A stretch of 35,596 nt of DNA from assembly GCA_026692665.1 (NCBI GenBank), contig JAPLOF010000043.1, positions 1 to 35,596 of the forward strand. The letters run 5' to 3'. Below are positions 1 to 7,787 of this stretch, piece by piece. Under the pieces are notes generated by a model. It saw only the letters and a program-made list of their open reading frames with translations, did no database searches and had not been told where the DNA came from. The stretch comes from Planctomycetota bacterium. GTDB taxonomy: Bacteria > Planctomycetota > UBA1135 > GCA-002686595. A program made the translations under genes and the position numbers. Each line of letters starts with the position of its first letter. The first letter of the stretch is position 1.

Positions 1-1
1 G

Positions 2-1456
2 CTGCGCTCCGCGCGCGCCGCGCGACTGGCGACCTGCGCGCGGATCGCGCTGGGCGAGGAGGACGCGGGCGCCGCGCTCGCGGCGTCGCGCGCGGCGGTC
101 GGCGTTCTCCTCGCGTCGCGCGCCGACCGCGGCGGCCCGGAATCGGCCGCGCGGCATGTCGACCTGCTTTCGGAGTGCGCCCAGATCGAGCTGTGCGACG
201 CGGTCCGGCTCCTCGCGCGATCCGCCGAGCCCGATCCGGCGTCGGCGGTCGAGGCGGCCTTCGCATTCCACCGCGCGGCGCTGCTCGCGCAGGCGGTCGC
301 GACGCGCGCCGAGTTGCCCGCGTCCGACGGCCTCGACAGCCTGCTGTACGACGACGACTCCGCGGTCGAGCTCCTGATCGACGGCGAGCCGCTCGGGAAG
401 CTCGACCCGGCGCGGCAGATCGCGATCCGCCTCGCGCTCGGGCGCGCCCTGGCGACCGGCGCCGGCGGCGAGGTCATCGGATTCGAGCCGCTGACCACGT
501 CGGGCGAAGGTCCGGGTGTCGCGCGCCGGCGGGAACTCCTCGAGGAGATCCTGCGCGCGGAGCTGGATCGGTCGCAGAGCCGGCACGCCCGCGCGGCGCT
601 GGCGGTCGAGCGCGCGCGCGCCGAGCGGCCCGGCGGTGCGCCGGCCGCGCTGCAGCAGGAGGAGCTGGACTCGCGCCTGCTCCTCCAGAGCGCCTGGGAG
701 GACCTGGCGGCCCTGGCGAACGGCGACGACAAGCCCCTCGCGGACCAGCGCAGCGCCTCCTGGTACGCGGTGACGACCGCGCGCCGACTGCGCGACGCGG
801 GGCGCGGTCCGGAAGCGCGCGAGCTGCTCGGGCGCGCGCGTCGGGACCTCGACGCGAGCGGAGCGGCGCAGCGCTGGCTGTGGGGGATCGAGCTCGTGGC
901 CGAGATCGAGGCCGCCACCGGCTCGTCGTTCACCGACGACGAGGAACCGAAGCGCGCCGAGGTCGAGCTCCTGCGCGCCGTCGAGCGACTGAAGGCGCTG
1001 GAGGACCTCCTGCGCGAGCGTGGCGCGCCGCCGCGCGCTCTCGACGCCGTGCGCAACCAGCGCGCCAATGCGCTCGTGTCCCTGGCCGTGAACGCCAACG
1101 TGCGCATGGGCAAGCCGGATCGCGCTCTCGAACACTTCGAGGCCGCCTGGGCGATCCGACAGGACGAGTTCCTGCGCGTGCTCCTGGCCTGCTACCGCGC
1201 GCGCTCGGGGCGCACTGAGGAGGCGCGCGCCGCCCTCGCCACCGTCGCGCCCGGGCCCGGCACGTACTACAACCTCGCCTGCGCGTGGGCTCTGCTCGGC
1301 GAGCGCGACACCGCGTTGCGCTGGCTCGAGAAGGAACTGCGCGAGAACCACGCGCCCGGCGGGGGCCTCGAGCGCCAGAAGGCGTGGGCGAGGAAGGACC
1401 CCGACCTGGCGTCGCTGCGCGGCGATCCGCGCTTCCTCGAATTGGTCGGAGAATGA
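2..1456 (+). CDS. TPR-repeat protein, C-terminal part (5' end outside window)
   Basis: The reading frame is open from base 2, so the gene begins before the window; about 484 codons are visible. The region is rich in Ala, Arg, Leu and Glu, with helical-hairpin periodicity. The end shows clear TPR character: a segment reading YYNLACAWALLGERDTALRWL, followed by a closing motif of the type DPDLASLRGDPRF that often ends TPR tandems. No catalytic motif is visible in this part. Such tails are found on planctomycete Ser/Thr kinases, CHAT proteins and plain TPR scaffolds, and the missing N-terminus would decide between them. Its stop codon overlaps the rlmI start (ATGA), so the two are probably co-translated. 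A protein-interaction role is likely; the specific function is unknown. Confidence 0.75.
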   Translation: MRSARAARLATCARIALGEEDAGAALAASRAAVGVLLASRADRGGPESAARHVDLLSECAQIELCDAVRLLARSAEPDPASAVEAAFAFHRAALLAQAVATRAELPASDGLDSLLYDDDSAVELLIDGEPLGKLDPARQIAIRLALGRALATGAGGEVIGFEPLTTSGEGPGVARRRELLEEILRAELDRSQSRHARAALAVERARAERPGGAPAALQQEELDSRLLLQSAWEDLAALANGDDKPLADQRSASWYAVTTARRLRDAGRGPEARELLGRARRDLDASGAAQRWLWGIELVAEIEAATGSSFTDDEEPKRAEVELLRAVERLKALEDLLRERGAPPRALDAVRNQRANALVSLAVNANVRMGKPDRALEHFEAAWAIRQDEFLRVLLACYRARSGRTEEARAALATVAPGPGTYYNLACAWALLGERDTALRWLEKELRENHAPGGGLERQKAWARKDPDLASLRGDPRFLELVGE

Positions 1457-2643
1457 CGAGCGGAATCGTGCACGCGACCGGCAAGGGTCGCCGCTGGCTC
1501 GCGGGCGGTCATCCCTGGCTCTACCGCGACGACGTCGCCAGCGTCGATGCCGAGCCGGGCGACCTGGTCGCGGTCCAGGATCCGTCGGGCGCGACGATCG
1601 GGCATGGGCTCTTCAGCGCGCGCTCGCGCATCGCAGTGCGCTTCGTGAACCGCGGAAGCGAGCGCCCCGACGCGGAATTCTGGGGACGACGCATCCAGCG
1701 CGCCGTCGCGCACCGCGCGCGGCACGGGTTCCTGGACCCACGCGGCGCGTGTCGCGTGCTGGCCGGCGACGCGGACGGGGTTCCGGGCCTCGTGGTCGAT
1801 CGCTACGCCGACGTGCTCGTCGTGCAGAGCGGGACGCTCGCGGCCGACCGGCTGCGCGACGGCCTCGTCGAGCGCATCGCCGGTGCGTTGCCGTTCGCGG
1901 TGAGCTGCGTCTACGAACGTTCGGACGCCGGCGCGCGCAAGCTCGAGGGCCTCGAGGAGCGCACGGGGCCCCTGCGCGGCGAGTTGCCCGCGGAACTCGT
2001 CGTGCACGACGACCGCCTCGAGTACGAAGTCGACGTCGTGCAGGGGCACAAGACCGGACACTACCTCGACCAGCGCGAGAACCGCGCGGCCGTCGCGGCG
2101 CGCGCGGGCGGGGCGCGCGTGCTCGACGCGTTCTGCTACGACGGGCTGTTCGCGATCCGCGCCGCGCTCGCGGGTGCGGCGCAGGTACTCGGGATCGACC
2201 AGTCGGAGAAGGCTCTCGAGCGCGCGCGGCGCAACGCGGAGCGCAATGGCGTGCTGGATCGCGTGCGCTTCGAGAAGGCCGATTGCATGCAGGACTTGCG
2301 CCGGCGCGCGCAGGCCGGCGAGCGCTACGGCGTCGTCGTCCTCGACCCGCCGGCCTTCGCGCGCAACCGCACCGAGGTCGCGGGCGCCGAGCGCGGGTAC
2401 GTCGAGCTGAACCGGCGCGGGTTCGAGCTGGTCGAGGACGGCGGGACCCTGGTCAGCGCCTCGTGCTCGTTCAACGTGCGCACCGCGGACTTCACGAGCT
2501 GGATCGCGCGCGCGGCGCACCTCGCTGGCGTGGACGCGTGGTTGGACGAACTGCGTGGCGCGCCGCCGGACCATCCGGTGCTCCTGACGCTGCCCGAGAG
2601 CTCGTACTTGAAGTGCGTGTACGCGCGGGTCGCGCGCGCCTGA
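1453..2643 (+). CDS. rlmI: 23S rRNA (cytosine-5-)-methyltransferase RlmI-like
   Basis: A 396-residue protein, the typical RlmI length. The N-terminal 75 or so residues look like a PUA RNA-binding domain (GHPWLYRDDV, then GDLVAVQD). A central segment contains the family hallmark VVQGHKTGHYLDQRENR at about residues 195-211. A class I SAM-dependent methyltransferase domain follows, with VLDAFCYDGLFAIRAA as the SAM-binding loop, DPPAF at 298-302 and a Cys at 338 in SASCSF, the expected catalytic position. The family methylates C1962 of 23S rRNA. I chose the ATG that overlaps the upstream stop, because the frame upstream of it is a shadow of the TPR gene and this start gives the family length. The family call is strong; the exact target base is assumed from homologues. 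Confidence 0.9.
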   Translation: MTSGIVHATGKGRRWLAGGHPWLYRDDVASVDAEPGDLVAVQDPSGATIGHGLFSARSRIAVRFVNRGSERPDAEFWGRRIQRAVAHRARHGFLDPRGACRVLAGDADGVPGLVVDRYADVLVVQSGTLAADRLRDGLVERIAGALPFAVSCVYERSDAGARKLEGLEERTGPLRGELPAELVVHDDRLEYEVDVVQGHKTGHYLDQRENRAAVAARAGGARVLDAFCYDGLFAIRAALAGAAQVLGIDQSEKALERARRNAERNGVLDRVRFEKADCMQDLRRRAQAGERYGVVVLDPPAFARNRTEVAGAERGYVELNRRGFELVEDGGTLVSASCSFNVRTADFTSWIARAAHLAGVDAWLDELRGAPPDHPVLLTLPESSYLKCVYARVARA

Positions 2644-2730
2644 GCCGAGAGGCGGGTGCGGCGCGTCGAAGCCGGTGGCGGGGGTGGTGTTCACGGAACC
2701 CCATCCGCTTCGAAGGCCTGGACCTCACCG

Positions 2731-2763
2731 CGGCCTCCGCCTGCGTGGGGAAGGCGGAGGCTG
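2731..2763 (+). terminator. 12-bp hairpin between rlmI and thiS
   Basis: CGGCCTCCGCCT (2731-2742) pairs with AGGCGGAGGCTG (2752-2763) around a nine-base loop; one pair is G-U. It lies 88 bases after the rlmI stop and 108 before thiS. There is no T-tract, so it may be a terminator or attenuator suited to a GC-rich genome, or a leader structure of the thi operon. The 227-base gap shows no conserved TPP riboswitch core (I looked for the CTGAGA element). Confidence 0.5.
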
Positions 2764-2841
2764 GAGCGGACCGAGATCCGTCGTGGCACGCGGCGACGGA
2801 ACCCGCTCCGCGCAGCGCTCCAAGTCGTCCCCCGCGGCTGC

Positions 2842-2847
2842 TAGACT
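2842..2847 (+). promoter_or_regulatory. Candidate -10 element TAGACT of the thiS operon
   Basis: TAGACT stands out in GC-rich surroundings 23 bases before the thiS ATG. The same hexamer precedes the gene at 19404 and a close variant precedes the gene at 22020. No convincing -35 box is seen. This is inferred from recurrence. Confidence 0.4.
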
Positions 2848-2870
2848 CCTGCCCCGCCGAGCGCGGCACC

Positions 2871-3089
2871 ATGCCCACGACTCCGACGATCCGCATCGAA
2901 CTGAACGGCGCGCCGCGCGCGTGCCCGCAGGGGGGGACCGTGGCGCAACTGGTCCAGGAACTCGGGCTCCGGCCCGAGGTGGTCGCCATCGAGGTCAACC
3001 AGGCGCTCGTGCCGCGCGCGGAGCGCGAGCGTCGCACGCTCGTCGAGGGCGACCGCATCGAGGTCGTCACGCTGGTCGGAGGAGGCTAG
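2871..3089 (+). CDS. thiS: Sulfur carrier protein ThiS
   Basis: A 72-residue ubiquitin-fold protein that carries sulfur as a C-terminal thiocarboxylate for thiazole formation in thiamine synthesis. The visible features are the [10 protein letters not shown] beta hairpin, TVAQLVQEL helix, [25 protein letters not shown] and the obligatory C-terminal Gly-Gly, here preceded by another Gly. Length and layout are typical of the family. The gene directly precedes thiG with a four-base gap, the standard pairing, since ThiS delivers sulfur to ThiG. The ATG follows a TAGACT promoter-like element. No ThiF, the usual activating enzyme, is encoded in the window. Confidence 0.93.
   Translation: MPTTPTIRIELNGAPRACPQGGTVAQLVQELGLRPEVVAIEVNQALVPRAERERRTLVEGDRIEVVTLVGGG
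3078..3085 (+). promoter_or_regulatory. thiG ribosome binding site embedded in thiS Gly codons
   Basis: GGAGGAGG is an excellent Shine-Dalgarno sequence eight bases before the thiG GTG. It is made by the gga-gga-ggc codons of the functional C-terminal glycines of ThiS. This supports the GTG start of thiG and tight coupling of the pair. Confidence 0.8.
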
Positions 3090-3093
3090 GCAC

Positions 3094-3957
3094 GTGAGCC
3101 ACGGGATCGACACCACCCCGCTGGCGCGCGCCGTGCCGGCCTGGCTCGCCGACGAGCCGCTCCGGATCGGCGAGCACGTGTTCACGTCGCGCCTCTTCGT
3201 CGGAACCGGCAAGTACAAGGACGTCGAGGAGACCCGCGCGGCGCTCGCGATCAGCGGCACGCAATGCGTGACCGTCGCCGTGCGGCGCGTGAACCTGGGC
3301 GGCGGTTCGGATGCGGCCAAGGGACCCTCCCTGCTCGACGCGCTCGACCGGACGAAACACGTGATCCTGCCCAACACGGCGGGCTGCTACGACGCCGCGA
3401 GCGCGATCCGCACGGCACAACTGGCGCGCGACGTGCTCGGGACGAAGCTCGTGAAGCTCGAGGTCCTGGGCGACCCGAAGACGCTGCTCCCCGATCCGGT
3501 CGGGACGCTCGAGGCGACGCGCGAACTGGTCCAGCAGGGCTTCGACGTGCTCGTGTACACCTCCGACGACCCGCGGCTCGGCGTACGGCTCGCGGAGCTG
3601 GGCGCCGTCGCGGTCATGCCGGCCGGATCGCCGATCGGGTCCGGTCAGGGCATCCTGAATCCGCACGCGATCCGCATCCTCCTGGAGCTCGTCCAGGTGC
3701 CGGTCATCGTGGACGCCGGCGTCGGCACGGCGTCCGACGTCGCAATCGCGATGGAGCTCGGCGCGGCCGGCGTGCTGCTCAACACGGGCATCGCCTCGGC
3801 GCGCGAGCCCTTGCGCATGGCCGCGGCGATGCGCGACGCGTGCACGGCCGGGCGGCAAGCGTTCCTGGCGGGGCGCATCCCGCGCAAGCTCTACGCCAAC
3901 GCGTCTTCGCCGCTCGAGGGACTGATCCACGCCGCGGGCCGGCCGGACGCCCCGTGA
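3094..3957 (+). CDS. thiG: Thiazole synthase ThiG
   Basis: A 287-residue TIM-barrel enzyme that makes the thiazole phosphate moiety of thiamine from deoxyxylulose 5-phosphate, dehydroglycine or iminoglycine, and ThiS thiocarboxylate. Visible family blocks are [12 protein letters not shown] near the N-terminus, [35 protein letters not shown] with the Schiff-base Lys at about 121, [36 protein letters not shown] and GVLLNTGIA for phosphate binding. It is some 25-30 residues longer than typical ThiG because of an N-terminal extension. The GTG start fits the strong SD at 3078-3085. Its stop overlaps the next start (GTGA). Neither ThiH nor ThiO is in the window, so the glycine-derived substrate source is encoded elsewhere. 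Confidence 0.94.
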   Translation: MSHGIDTTPLARAVPAWLADEPLRIGEHVFTSRLFVGTGKYKDVEETRAALAISGTQCVTVAVRRVNLGGGSDAAKGPSLLDALDRTKHVILPNTAGCYDAASAIRTAQLARDVLGTKLVKLEVLGDPKTLLPDPVGTLEATRELVQQGFDVLVYTSDDPRLGVRLAELGAVAVMPAGSPIGSGQGILNPHAIRILLELVQVPVIVDAGVGTASDVAIAMELGAAGVLLNTGIASAREPLRMAAAMRDACTAGRQAFLAGRIPRKLYANASSPLEGLIHAAGRPDAP

Positions 3958-4802
3958 CGCAGTCGCAAGCCGAGCTCCTCGAACGCGTCGCGAGCATCGC
4001 GCCCGGAACCTGGGCGCAGATCGGCGCGGTCGCGATCGTCTCCACGCTGGCGCTCCTGCCCGTCGCCTGGCTGGGGGTGAAGCGCCTCGTCCCGGCGCGC
4101 AACATCGTGTTCGCGCGCTGGGGATTCAGCCACGTCGCGCTCTCGATCCTGCTCTTCCTGATCGTGACGTTTGCCGCGACGCTGGTCCTGACGCCGGGGC
4201 AGAGCCTGGCGGGCGACCTGCTGCTCTCCGTCACCGCCTTCGGCGCGGTCGCGGCGGCGATCGCGGCCTGGGCCGTGCGGCTCGATCCCGACGGGGTGCG
4301 CGTTCTGGGGCTGCGCCTGCAGGGTGCTCCGCGCGCGATCCTCGCCGGCCTCCTCGCCTACGTCGTCGCGCTGCCCGGCATCGCCGGCGTCATGCCGCTT
4401 TGGACCTGGATCCTGGGCGTCTGCGGGCACGTGGCGGCGCCCCAGGAAGTCGCCGCCCGCTTCGCCGCGCTGGCGCCCGACGAGCGCGCGCTGCCCATGT
4501 TCCTCGGCATCGCGGTGCAGCCCCTGCTGGAGGAGGTCGTCTTCCGCTCGTTCCTGCAGCCGCTCCTGGTGCAGAACTTCCGCGAGGTCGCGGGCGTGGC
4601 CCTGACCTCGGTGTGCTTCGCGGCCCTGCACGGCGTGGACGCGCTCCTCCCGATCTTCGCGCTGAGCTGCCTGCTCGGCGCGGTCATGTTGCGGACGCAG
4701 AGCCTGCTCGCCGTCTGGCTCCTGCACGCGCTGAACAACGGGATCATGTTCGCGATCCTGATCGCGCGTCCGGAACTCGTGGGCGGCGGAGGCGGCTCGT
4801 GA
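3954..4802 (+). CDS. CPBP-family intramembrane glutamic protease
   Basis: A 282-residue multi-span membrane protein with the three motifs of the CPBP (CAAX protease and bacteriocin-processing, Abi) family: EEVVFR with E193, E194 and R198; FAALH with F222 and H226; and HALNN with H258 and N262. These residues form the active site of Rce1-like intramembrane proteases. About seven hydrophobic segments are visible, the first around residues 20-42. In bacteria the substrates are usually unknown. The GTG start overlaps the thiG stop, giving the family length. The Gly-rich C-terminus (GGGGGS) encodes the ribosome binding site of the next gene. A direct link to thiamine synthesis is not implied by known biology. 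Confidence 0.88.
   Translation: MTQSQAELLERVASIAPGTWAQIGAVAIVSTLALLPVAWLGVKRLVPARNIVFARWGFSHVALSILLFLIVTFAATLVLTPGQSLAGDLLLSVTAFGAVAAAIAAWAVRLDPDGVRVLGLRLQGAPRAILAGLLAYVVALPGIAGVMPLWTWILGVCGHVAAPQEVAARFAALAPDERALPMFLGIAVQPLLEEVVFRSFLQPLLVQNFREVAGVALTSVCFAALHGVDALLPIFALSCLLGAVMLRTQSLLAVWLLHALNNGIMFAILIARPELVGGGGGS
4788..4792 (+). promoter_or_regulatory. Ribosome binding site of the gamma carbonic anhydrase gene
   Basis: GGAGG sits six bases before the GTG at 4799. It is formed by Gly codons of the poly-Gly tail of the upstream protease, the second such arrangement in this operon. It supports the GTG start. Confidence 0.7.
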
Positions 4803-5302
4803 GCCGTTATCCGTCGAAGGGGCTCTTTCGCGCGCTCGAGGGCGGCGCGTACGCGGCGACGAACGCCGTCCTGACGGGGGATCTCACCCTGGGCGTGGAC
4901 GTCGGCATCTGGTTCGGATGCGTGCTGCGCGGCGACGACGCTCCGCTCACGATCGGCGCGCGGACGAACGTGCAGGACCTCACGATGATCCACGCCGACA
5001 CGGGCGTGCCCAACGTGATCGGCAGCGAGGTCACGATCGGCCACCGCTGCGTGCTGCACGGCGCGCGCGTCGAGGACCGTTGCCTGATCGGGATGGGGGC
5101 CATCCTGCTGGGCGGTTCCGTCATCGGCGCCGAGTCCCTCGTCGCCGCGGGCGCCGTCGTGCGCGAGGGATTCGTCGTGCCGCCGCGGTCGCTCGTCGCG
5201 GGTGTCCCGGCCAAGATCCTGCGCACGCTGGACGACGAAGCCGTGGCGCGGATCCGCGAGAGCGCGGACGGATACGTCCAGAAGATCCGGCTCTACCTGT
5301 GA
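4799..5302 (+). CDS. Gamma-class carbonic anhydrase-like protein (left-handed beta-helix)
   Basis: A 167-residue hexapeptide-repeat protein of the YrdA/PaaY/CaiE-like gamma carbonic anhydrase group. It shows IWFGCVLRGDDAPLTIG, TNVQDLTMIHAD, VTIGHRCVLHGA, CLIGMGAILLGGSVIG, LVAAGAVV and SLVAGVPAKILRTL in order. The three metal-ligand histidines are H65, H82 and H87, with the expected spacing. The long acidic loop of Cam is absent, as in the CamH-type short forms, so activity cannot be assumed: many members bind metal but have weak or unproven carbonic anhydrase activity. The GTG start overlaps the upstream stop (GTGA) and follows a GGAGG. It is cytoplasmic and expected to be trimeric. Confidence 0.9.
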   Translation: MSRYPSKGLFRALEGGAYAATNAVLTGDLTLGVDVGIWFGCVLRGDDAPLTIGARTNVQDLTMIHADTGVPNVIGSEVTIGHRCVLHGARVEDRCLIGMGAILLGGSVIGAESLVAAGAVVREGFVVPPRSLVAGVPAKILRTLDDEAVARIRESADGYVQKIRLYL

Positions 5303-6132
5303 GCGCGATCGACGATTCCACGGCCGCGTACGAGGCGCGCGTCGAAGCGCTCCGGTTCGCGCTGGGCCGGATCGAGAGCCTCGCGGTGGCGTACTCCGGC
5401 GGCGTCGACTCGAGCGTCCTGCTGCACGCGGCTCATGGGCGTCTCGGCGACCGCGCCGTGGGCGTGATCGCGGACTCCGCTTCGCTCCCGCGACGCGAGC
5501 TGGAGCAGGCGCGTGAGGTCGCGGCGCGGATCGGCGCGCACCTCGTCGTGCTCGCGACGGCCGAGATGGACGATCCGCGCTACCGCGCAAATGCCGGCGA
5601 TCGCTGCTACTTCTGCAAGTCGGCGCTGTTCGACGCGCTCGAGCCCTGGGCACGGGCCAACGGATTCGAGCACGTCGCGTTCGGCGAGATCGCCGACGAC
5701 GCGCTCGACGTCCGGCCCGGCGGTCGGGCGGCGCACGAGCGCGGCGTGCGGGCACCGCTCGTGGAAGCCGGGTTCACGAAGGACGACGTGCGCCGCTACG
5801 CACGCGAACACGGACTGCCCGTCGCGGACAAGCCCGCGTCGGCCTGCCTCGCTTCGCGACTGCCGGTCGGAACGGCCGTGACGCCCGAGAGACTGGCGCG
5901 CATCGAGGCGGCCGAGGACGCGCTCCGCGACCTCGGCTACCGCGTCCTGCGCGTGCGCGACCACGGGGAACTCGCACGAGTCGAGATCGGAACGGCGGAG
6001 ATCGAAGCCGCCCGGGCCAGCCCCGGCCGCATCGAGGCCGCGGTGCGGGCCGCGGGGTTCGCGCTCCTCGAGCTGGCGGTCTACGTGCCCCCGGCGGAAC
6101 GCGGGAATTCGGGTAACGTCGTACGAGCCTGA
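5299..6132 (+). CDS. larE: LarE-like ATP-dependent sacrificial sulfur transferase
   Basis: A 277-residue PP-loop protein. The ATP pyrophosphatase loop is SGGVDSS at 33-39. RCYFC gives C103 and C106, and KPASACLASR gives C183, equivalent to the Cys whose sulfur is consumed when LarE thiolates the nickel-pincer nucleotide precursor. A CxxC plus a third Cys resembles the pattern I recall for LarE forms that carry an iron-sulfur cluster, so either route to sulfur is possible. No larA, larB or larC lies in the window, so its substrate here is open. It starts at a GTG overlapping the upstream stop and ends the thiS operon. The next gene begins 50 bases later with a signal peptide. Confidence 0.87.
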   Translation: MSAIDDSTAAYEARVEALRFALGRIESLAVAYSGGVDSSVLLHAAHGRLGDRAVGVIADSASLPRRELEQAREVAARIGAHLVVLATAEMDDPRYRANAGDRCYFCKSALFDALEPWARANGFEHVAFGEIADDALDVRPGGRAAHERGVRAPLVEAGFTKDDVRRYAREHGLPVADKPASACLASRLPVGTAVTPERLARIEAAEDALRDLGYRVLRVRDHGELARVEIGTAEIEAARASPGRIEAAVRAAGFALLELAVYVPPAERGNSGNVVRA

Positions 6133-6182
6133 CCGATTCCAAAGGTCCGGGACCGGAGCCCTCCGTCCCGCCAGCGCCCCCG

Positions 6183-7700
6183 ATGCGACCTCTCTCGTTC
6201 CCGAGCCTGCTCCTGTCGACCGCGTCCGCGGCGAGCGTCGCTTTCGCGCAGGAAGCGCCGCCCAGCTACGAGGTGGCGCGCAGCGTGGATTCCGGCGCGG
6301 TGCTGGCCGTCGACTCGACCGTCGCCGTCTCCTTCCCGGTCGAGGTCCCCGGCGCGCCCTGGATGCAGCTCGTGTTCTCGCGCGTCGATCTGCCCGGACA
6401 TTCCCTGCTGCGGATCACGTCGCCGCGCGACGGCTCCGTGCACCAGCTCGACGCCCGGACCGCGGCGCAGTGGGGGAACCGCAGCGCGTACATGAACGGG
6501 GACCTGCTCGTCGTGGAGGTCCTGGCCGAGCCCGGGACGGGGCCCGTCCGCGTCGCGCTCGAGCGCGTGGTCGTCGGGCTGCCGCCGCCCCAGGCGACGA
6601 CGTGCGGCACGACGGACGACCGCCTGCCGTCCAGCGATCACCGCATCGCGCGCCTCATGCCGACGGGCTGCACGGGCTGGCTGATCGAGGACTGCAACAA
6701 GGGCTTCCTCACGGCCGGCCACTGCGTCGGCCCGGGCATCGCGACGGCCATGTTCCGCGTCCCGCTGTCGACGGCGAACGGAACCGCGCAGATGTCGGCG
6801 CCCGAGGACCAGTACCCGGTCGATCCGGCCTCGATCCAGTTCCAGAACATCAACGTGGGCGCGGACTGGTGCTACTTCGGCTGCTTCGCGAACTCGAACA
6901 CCGGCCTCACGCCCTACCAGCGCGAGGGCGCGGCGTTCGCGCTGCAGACGGTGACGGCGCTCGATCCCGGCGCGATCCTGCGGGTGACCGGCCACGGCTT
7001 CGATGCGAGCCCGGCCGAGTGGAACTACGTCCAGCAGACCGCGACGGGCCCGTGGTCCGGATTCGGCGGCGGTGCGGTCGACCATCAGGTGGACACGCAG
7101 GGCGGGAACAGCGGCTCGCCGGTGATCCTGGAGTCGACCGGCGCCGCGATCGCCGTGCACTCCCATGGCGGCTGCACCGCGCTGGGCGACGCGAACCATG
7201 GGACCTGGATCGGCCAGGCCGCCCTGCAGCAGGCGCTCGCGAATCCGCGCGGCGTCCTCGCCTGCTCGGGGTCGTGGAGCGCGTACTGCACCGCCAAGGT
7301 GAACTCCCAGGGCTGCACGCCGAGTGTCGCGGCCAGCGCGAACCCGTCCTTCGCGGGCGGCGCCGGCAGCTGCGTCGTGACCGCGACCCAGGTGATCAAC
7401 AACCAGAACGGGATCTTCTTCTACGGGCTGACGCCGGCCGCCATCCCGTTCCAGGGCGGGACCCTGTGCCTCACGGGCAGCGTCACGCGCACTCCCGTCC
7501 AGAACGCGGGGGGCAATCCGCCGCCGGCGGACTGCTCGGGGAGCTTCACGTTCGACCTCGGAGCGCGCATCGCGTCCGGCGCGGATCCGCGGCTCGTGCG
7601 CGGCGCGACGATCGTGGGGCAGTTCTGGTCGCGGGATCCGGCCTCGACGTCCTACCCGAGCGGACTCACGAACGGGATCCGACTGACGATCGGTCCCTGA
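6183..7700 (+). CDS. Exported trypsin-like serine protease with lineage-type C-terminal domain
   Basis: A 505-residue protein. Residues 1-22 look like a signal peptide ending SVAFAQ. A beta-rich N-terminal region (about 25-140) resembles the pre-domain of some bacterial S1 proteases. The protease domain shows LTAGHC (H180), VGADWC (D228) and GGNSGSPV (S310), an intact His-Asp-Ser triad, with several Cys suggesting disulfides outside the cytoplasm. From Y368 to the end is a 138-residue domain starting YCTAKVNSQGC and ending SGLTNGIRLTIGP, which recurs on the protein at 25384-27066. That domain is probably for surface attachment or sorting, but its function is unproven. The ATG is the first plausible start. 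It stands alone, with no overlap to larE. Confidence 0.85.
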   Translation: MRPLSFPSLLLSTASAASVAFAQEAPPSYEVARSVDSGAVLAVDSTVAVSFPVEVPGAPWMQLVFSRVDLPGHSLLRITSPRDGSVHQLDARTAAQWGNRSAYMNGDLLVVEVLAEPGTGPVRVALERVVVGLPPPQATTCGTTDDRLPSSDHRIARLMPTGCTGWLIEDCNKGFLTAGHCVGPGIATAMFRVPLSTANGTAQMSAPEDQYPVDPASIQFQNINVGADWCYFGCFANSNTGLTPYQREGAAFALQTVTALDPGAILRVTGHGFDASPAEWNYVQQTATGPWSGFGGGAVDHQVDTQGGNSGSPVILESTGAAIAVHSHGGCTALGDANHGTWIGQAALQQALANPRGVLACSGSWSAYCTAKVNSQGCTPSVAASANPSFAGGAGSCVVTATQVINNQNGIFFYGLTPAAIPFQGGTLCLTGSVTRTPVQNAGGNPPPADCSGSFTFDLGARIASGADPRLVRGATIVGQFWSRDPASTSYPSGLTNGIRLTIGP

Positions 7701-7741
7701 CCGCCCGGGCCGGGGACGGCGCCGCGGGAACCTCCACCGCG

Positions 7742-7787
7742 GGAATGCGCGCTTCCTTCGGCGGCCTCGCCAGCGTGGAATGCGCGC
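7742..7787 (+). repeat. Direct repeat GGAATGCGCGC flanking the flippase start
   Basis: GGAATGCGCGC occurs at 7742-7752 and again at 7777-7787, 35 bases apart; the second copy contains the ATG at 7780. CCGCGGGAA also occurs twice just upstream. These could be an operator or chance in GC-rich DNA. Confidence 0.4.

Noticed and set aside
2644..2870. TPP riboswitch before thiS
   Set aside because: The conserved core elements were not found by eye; only a plain hairpin is present.
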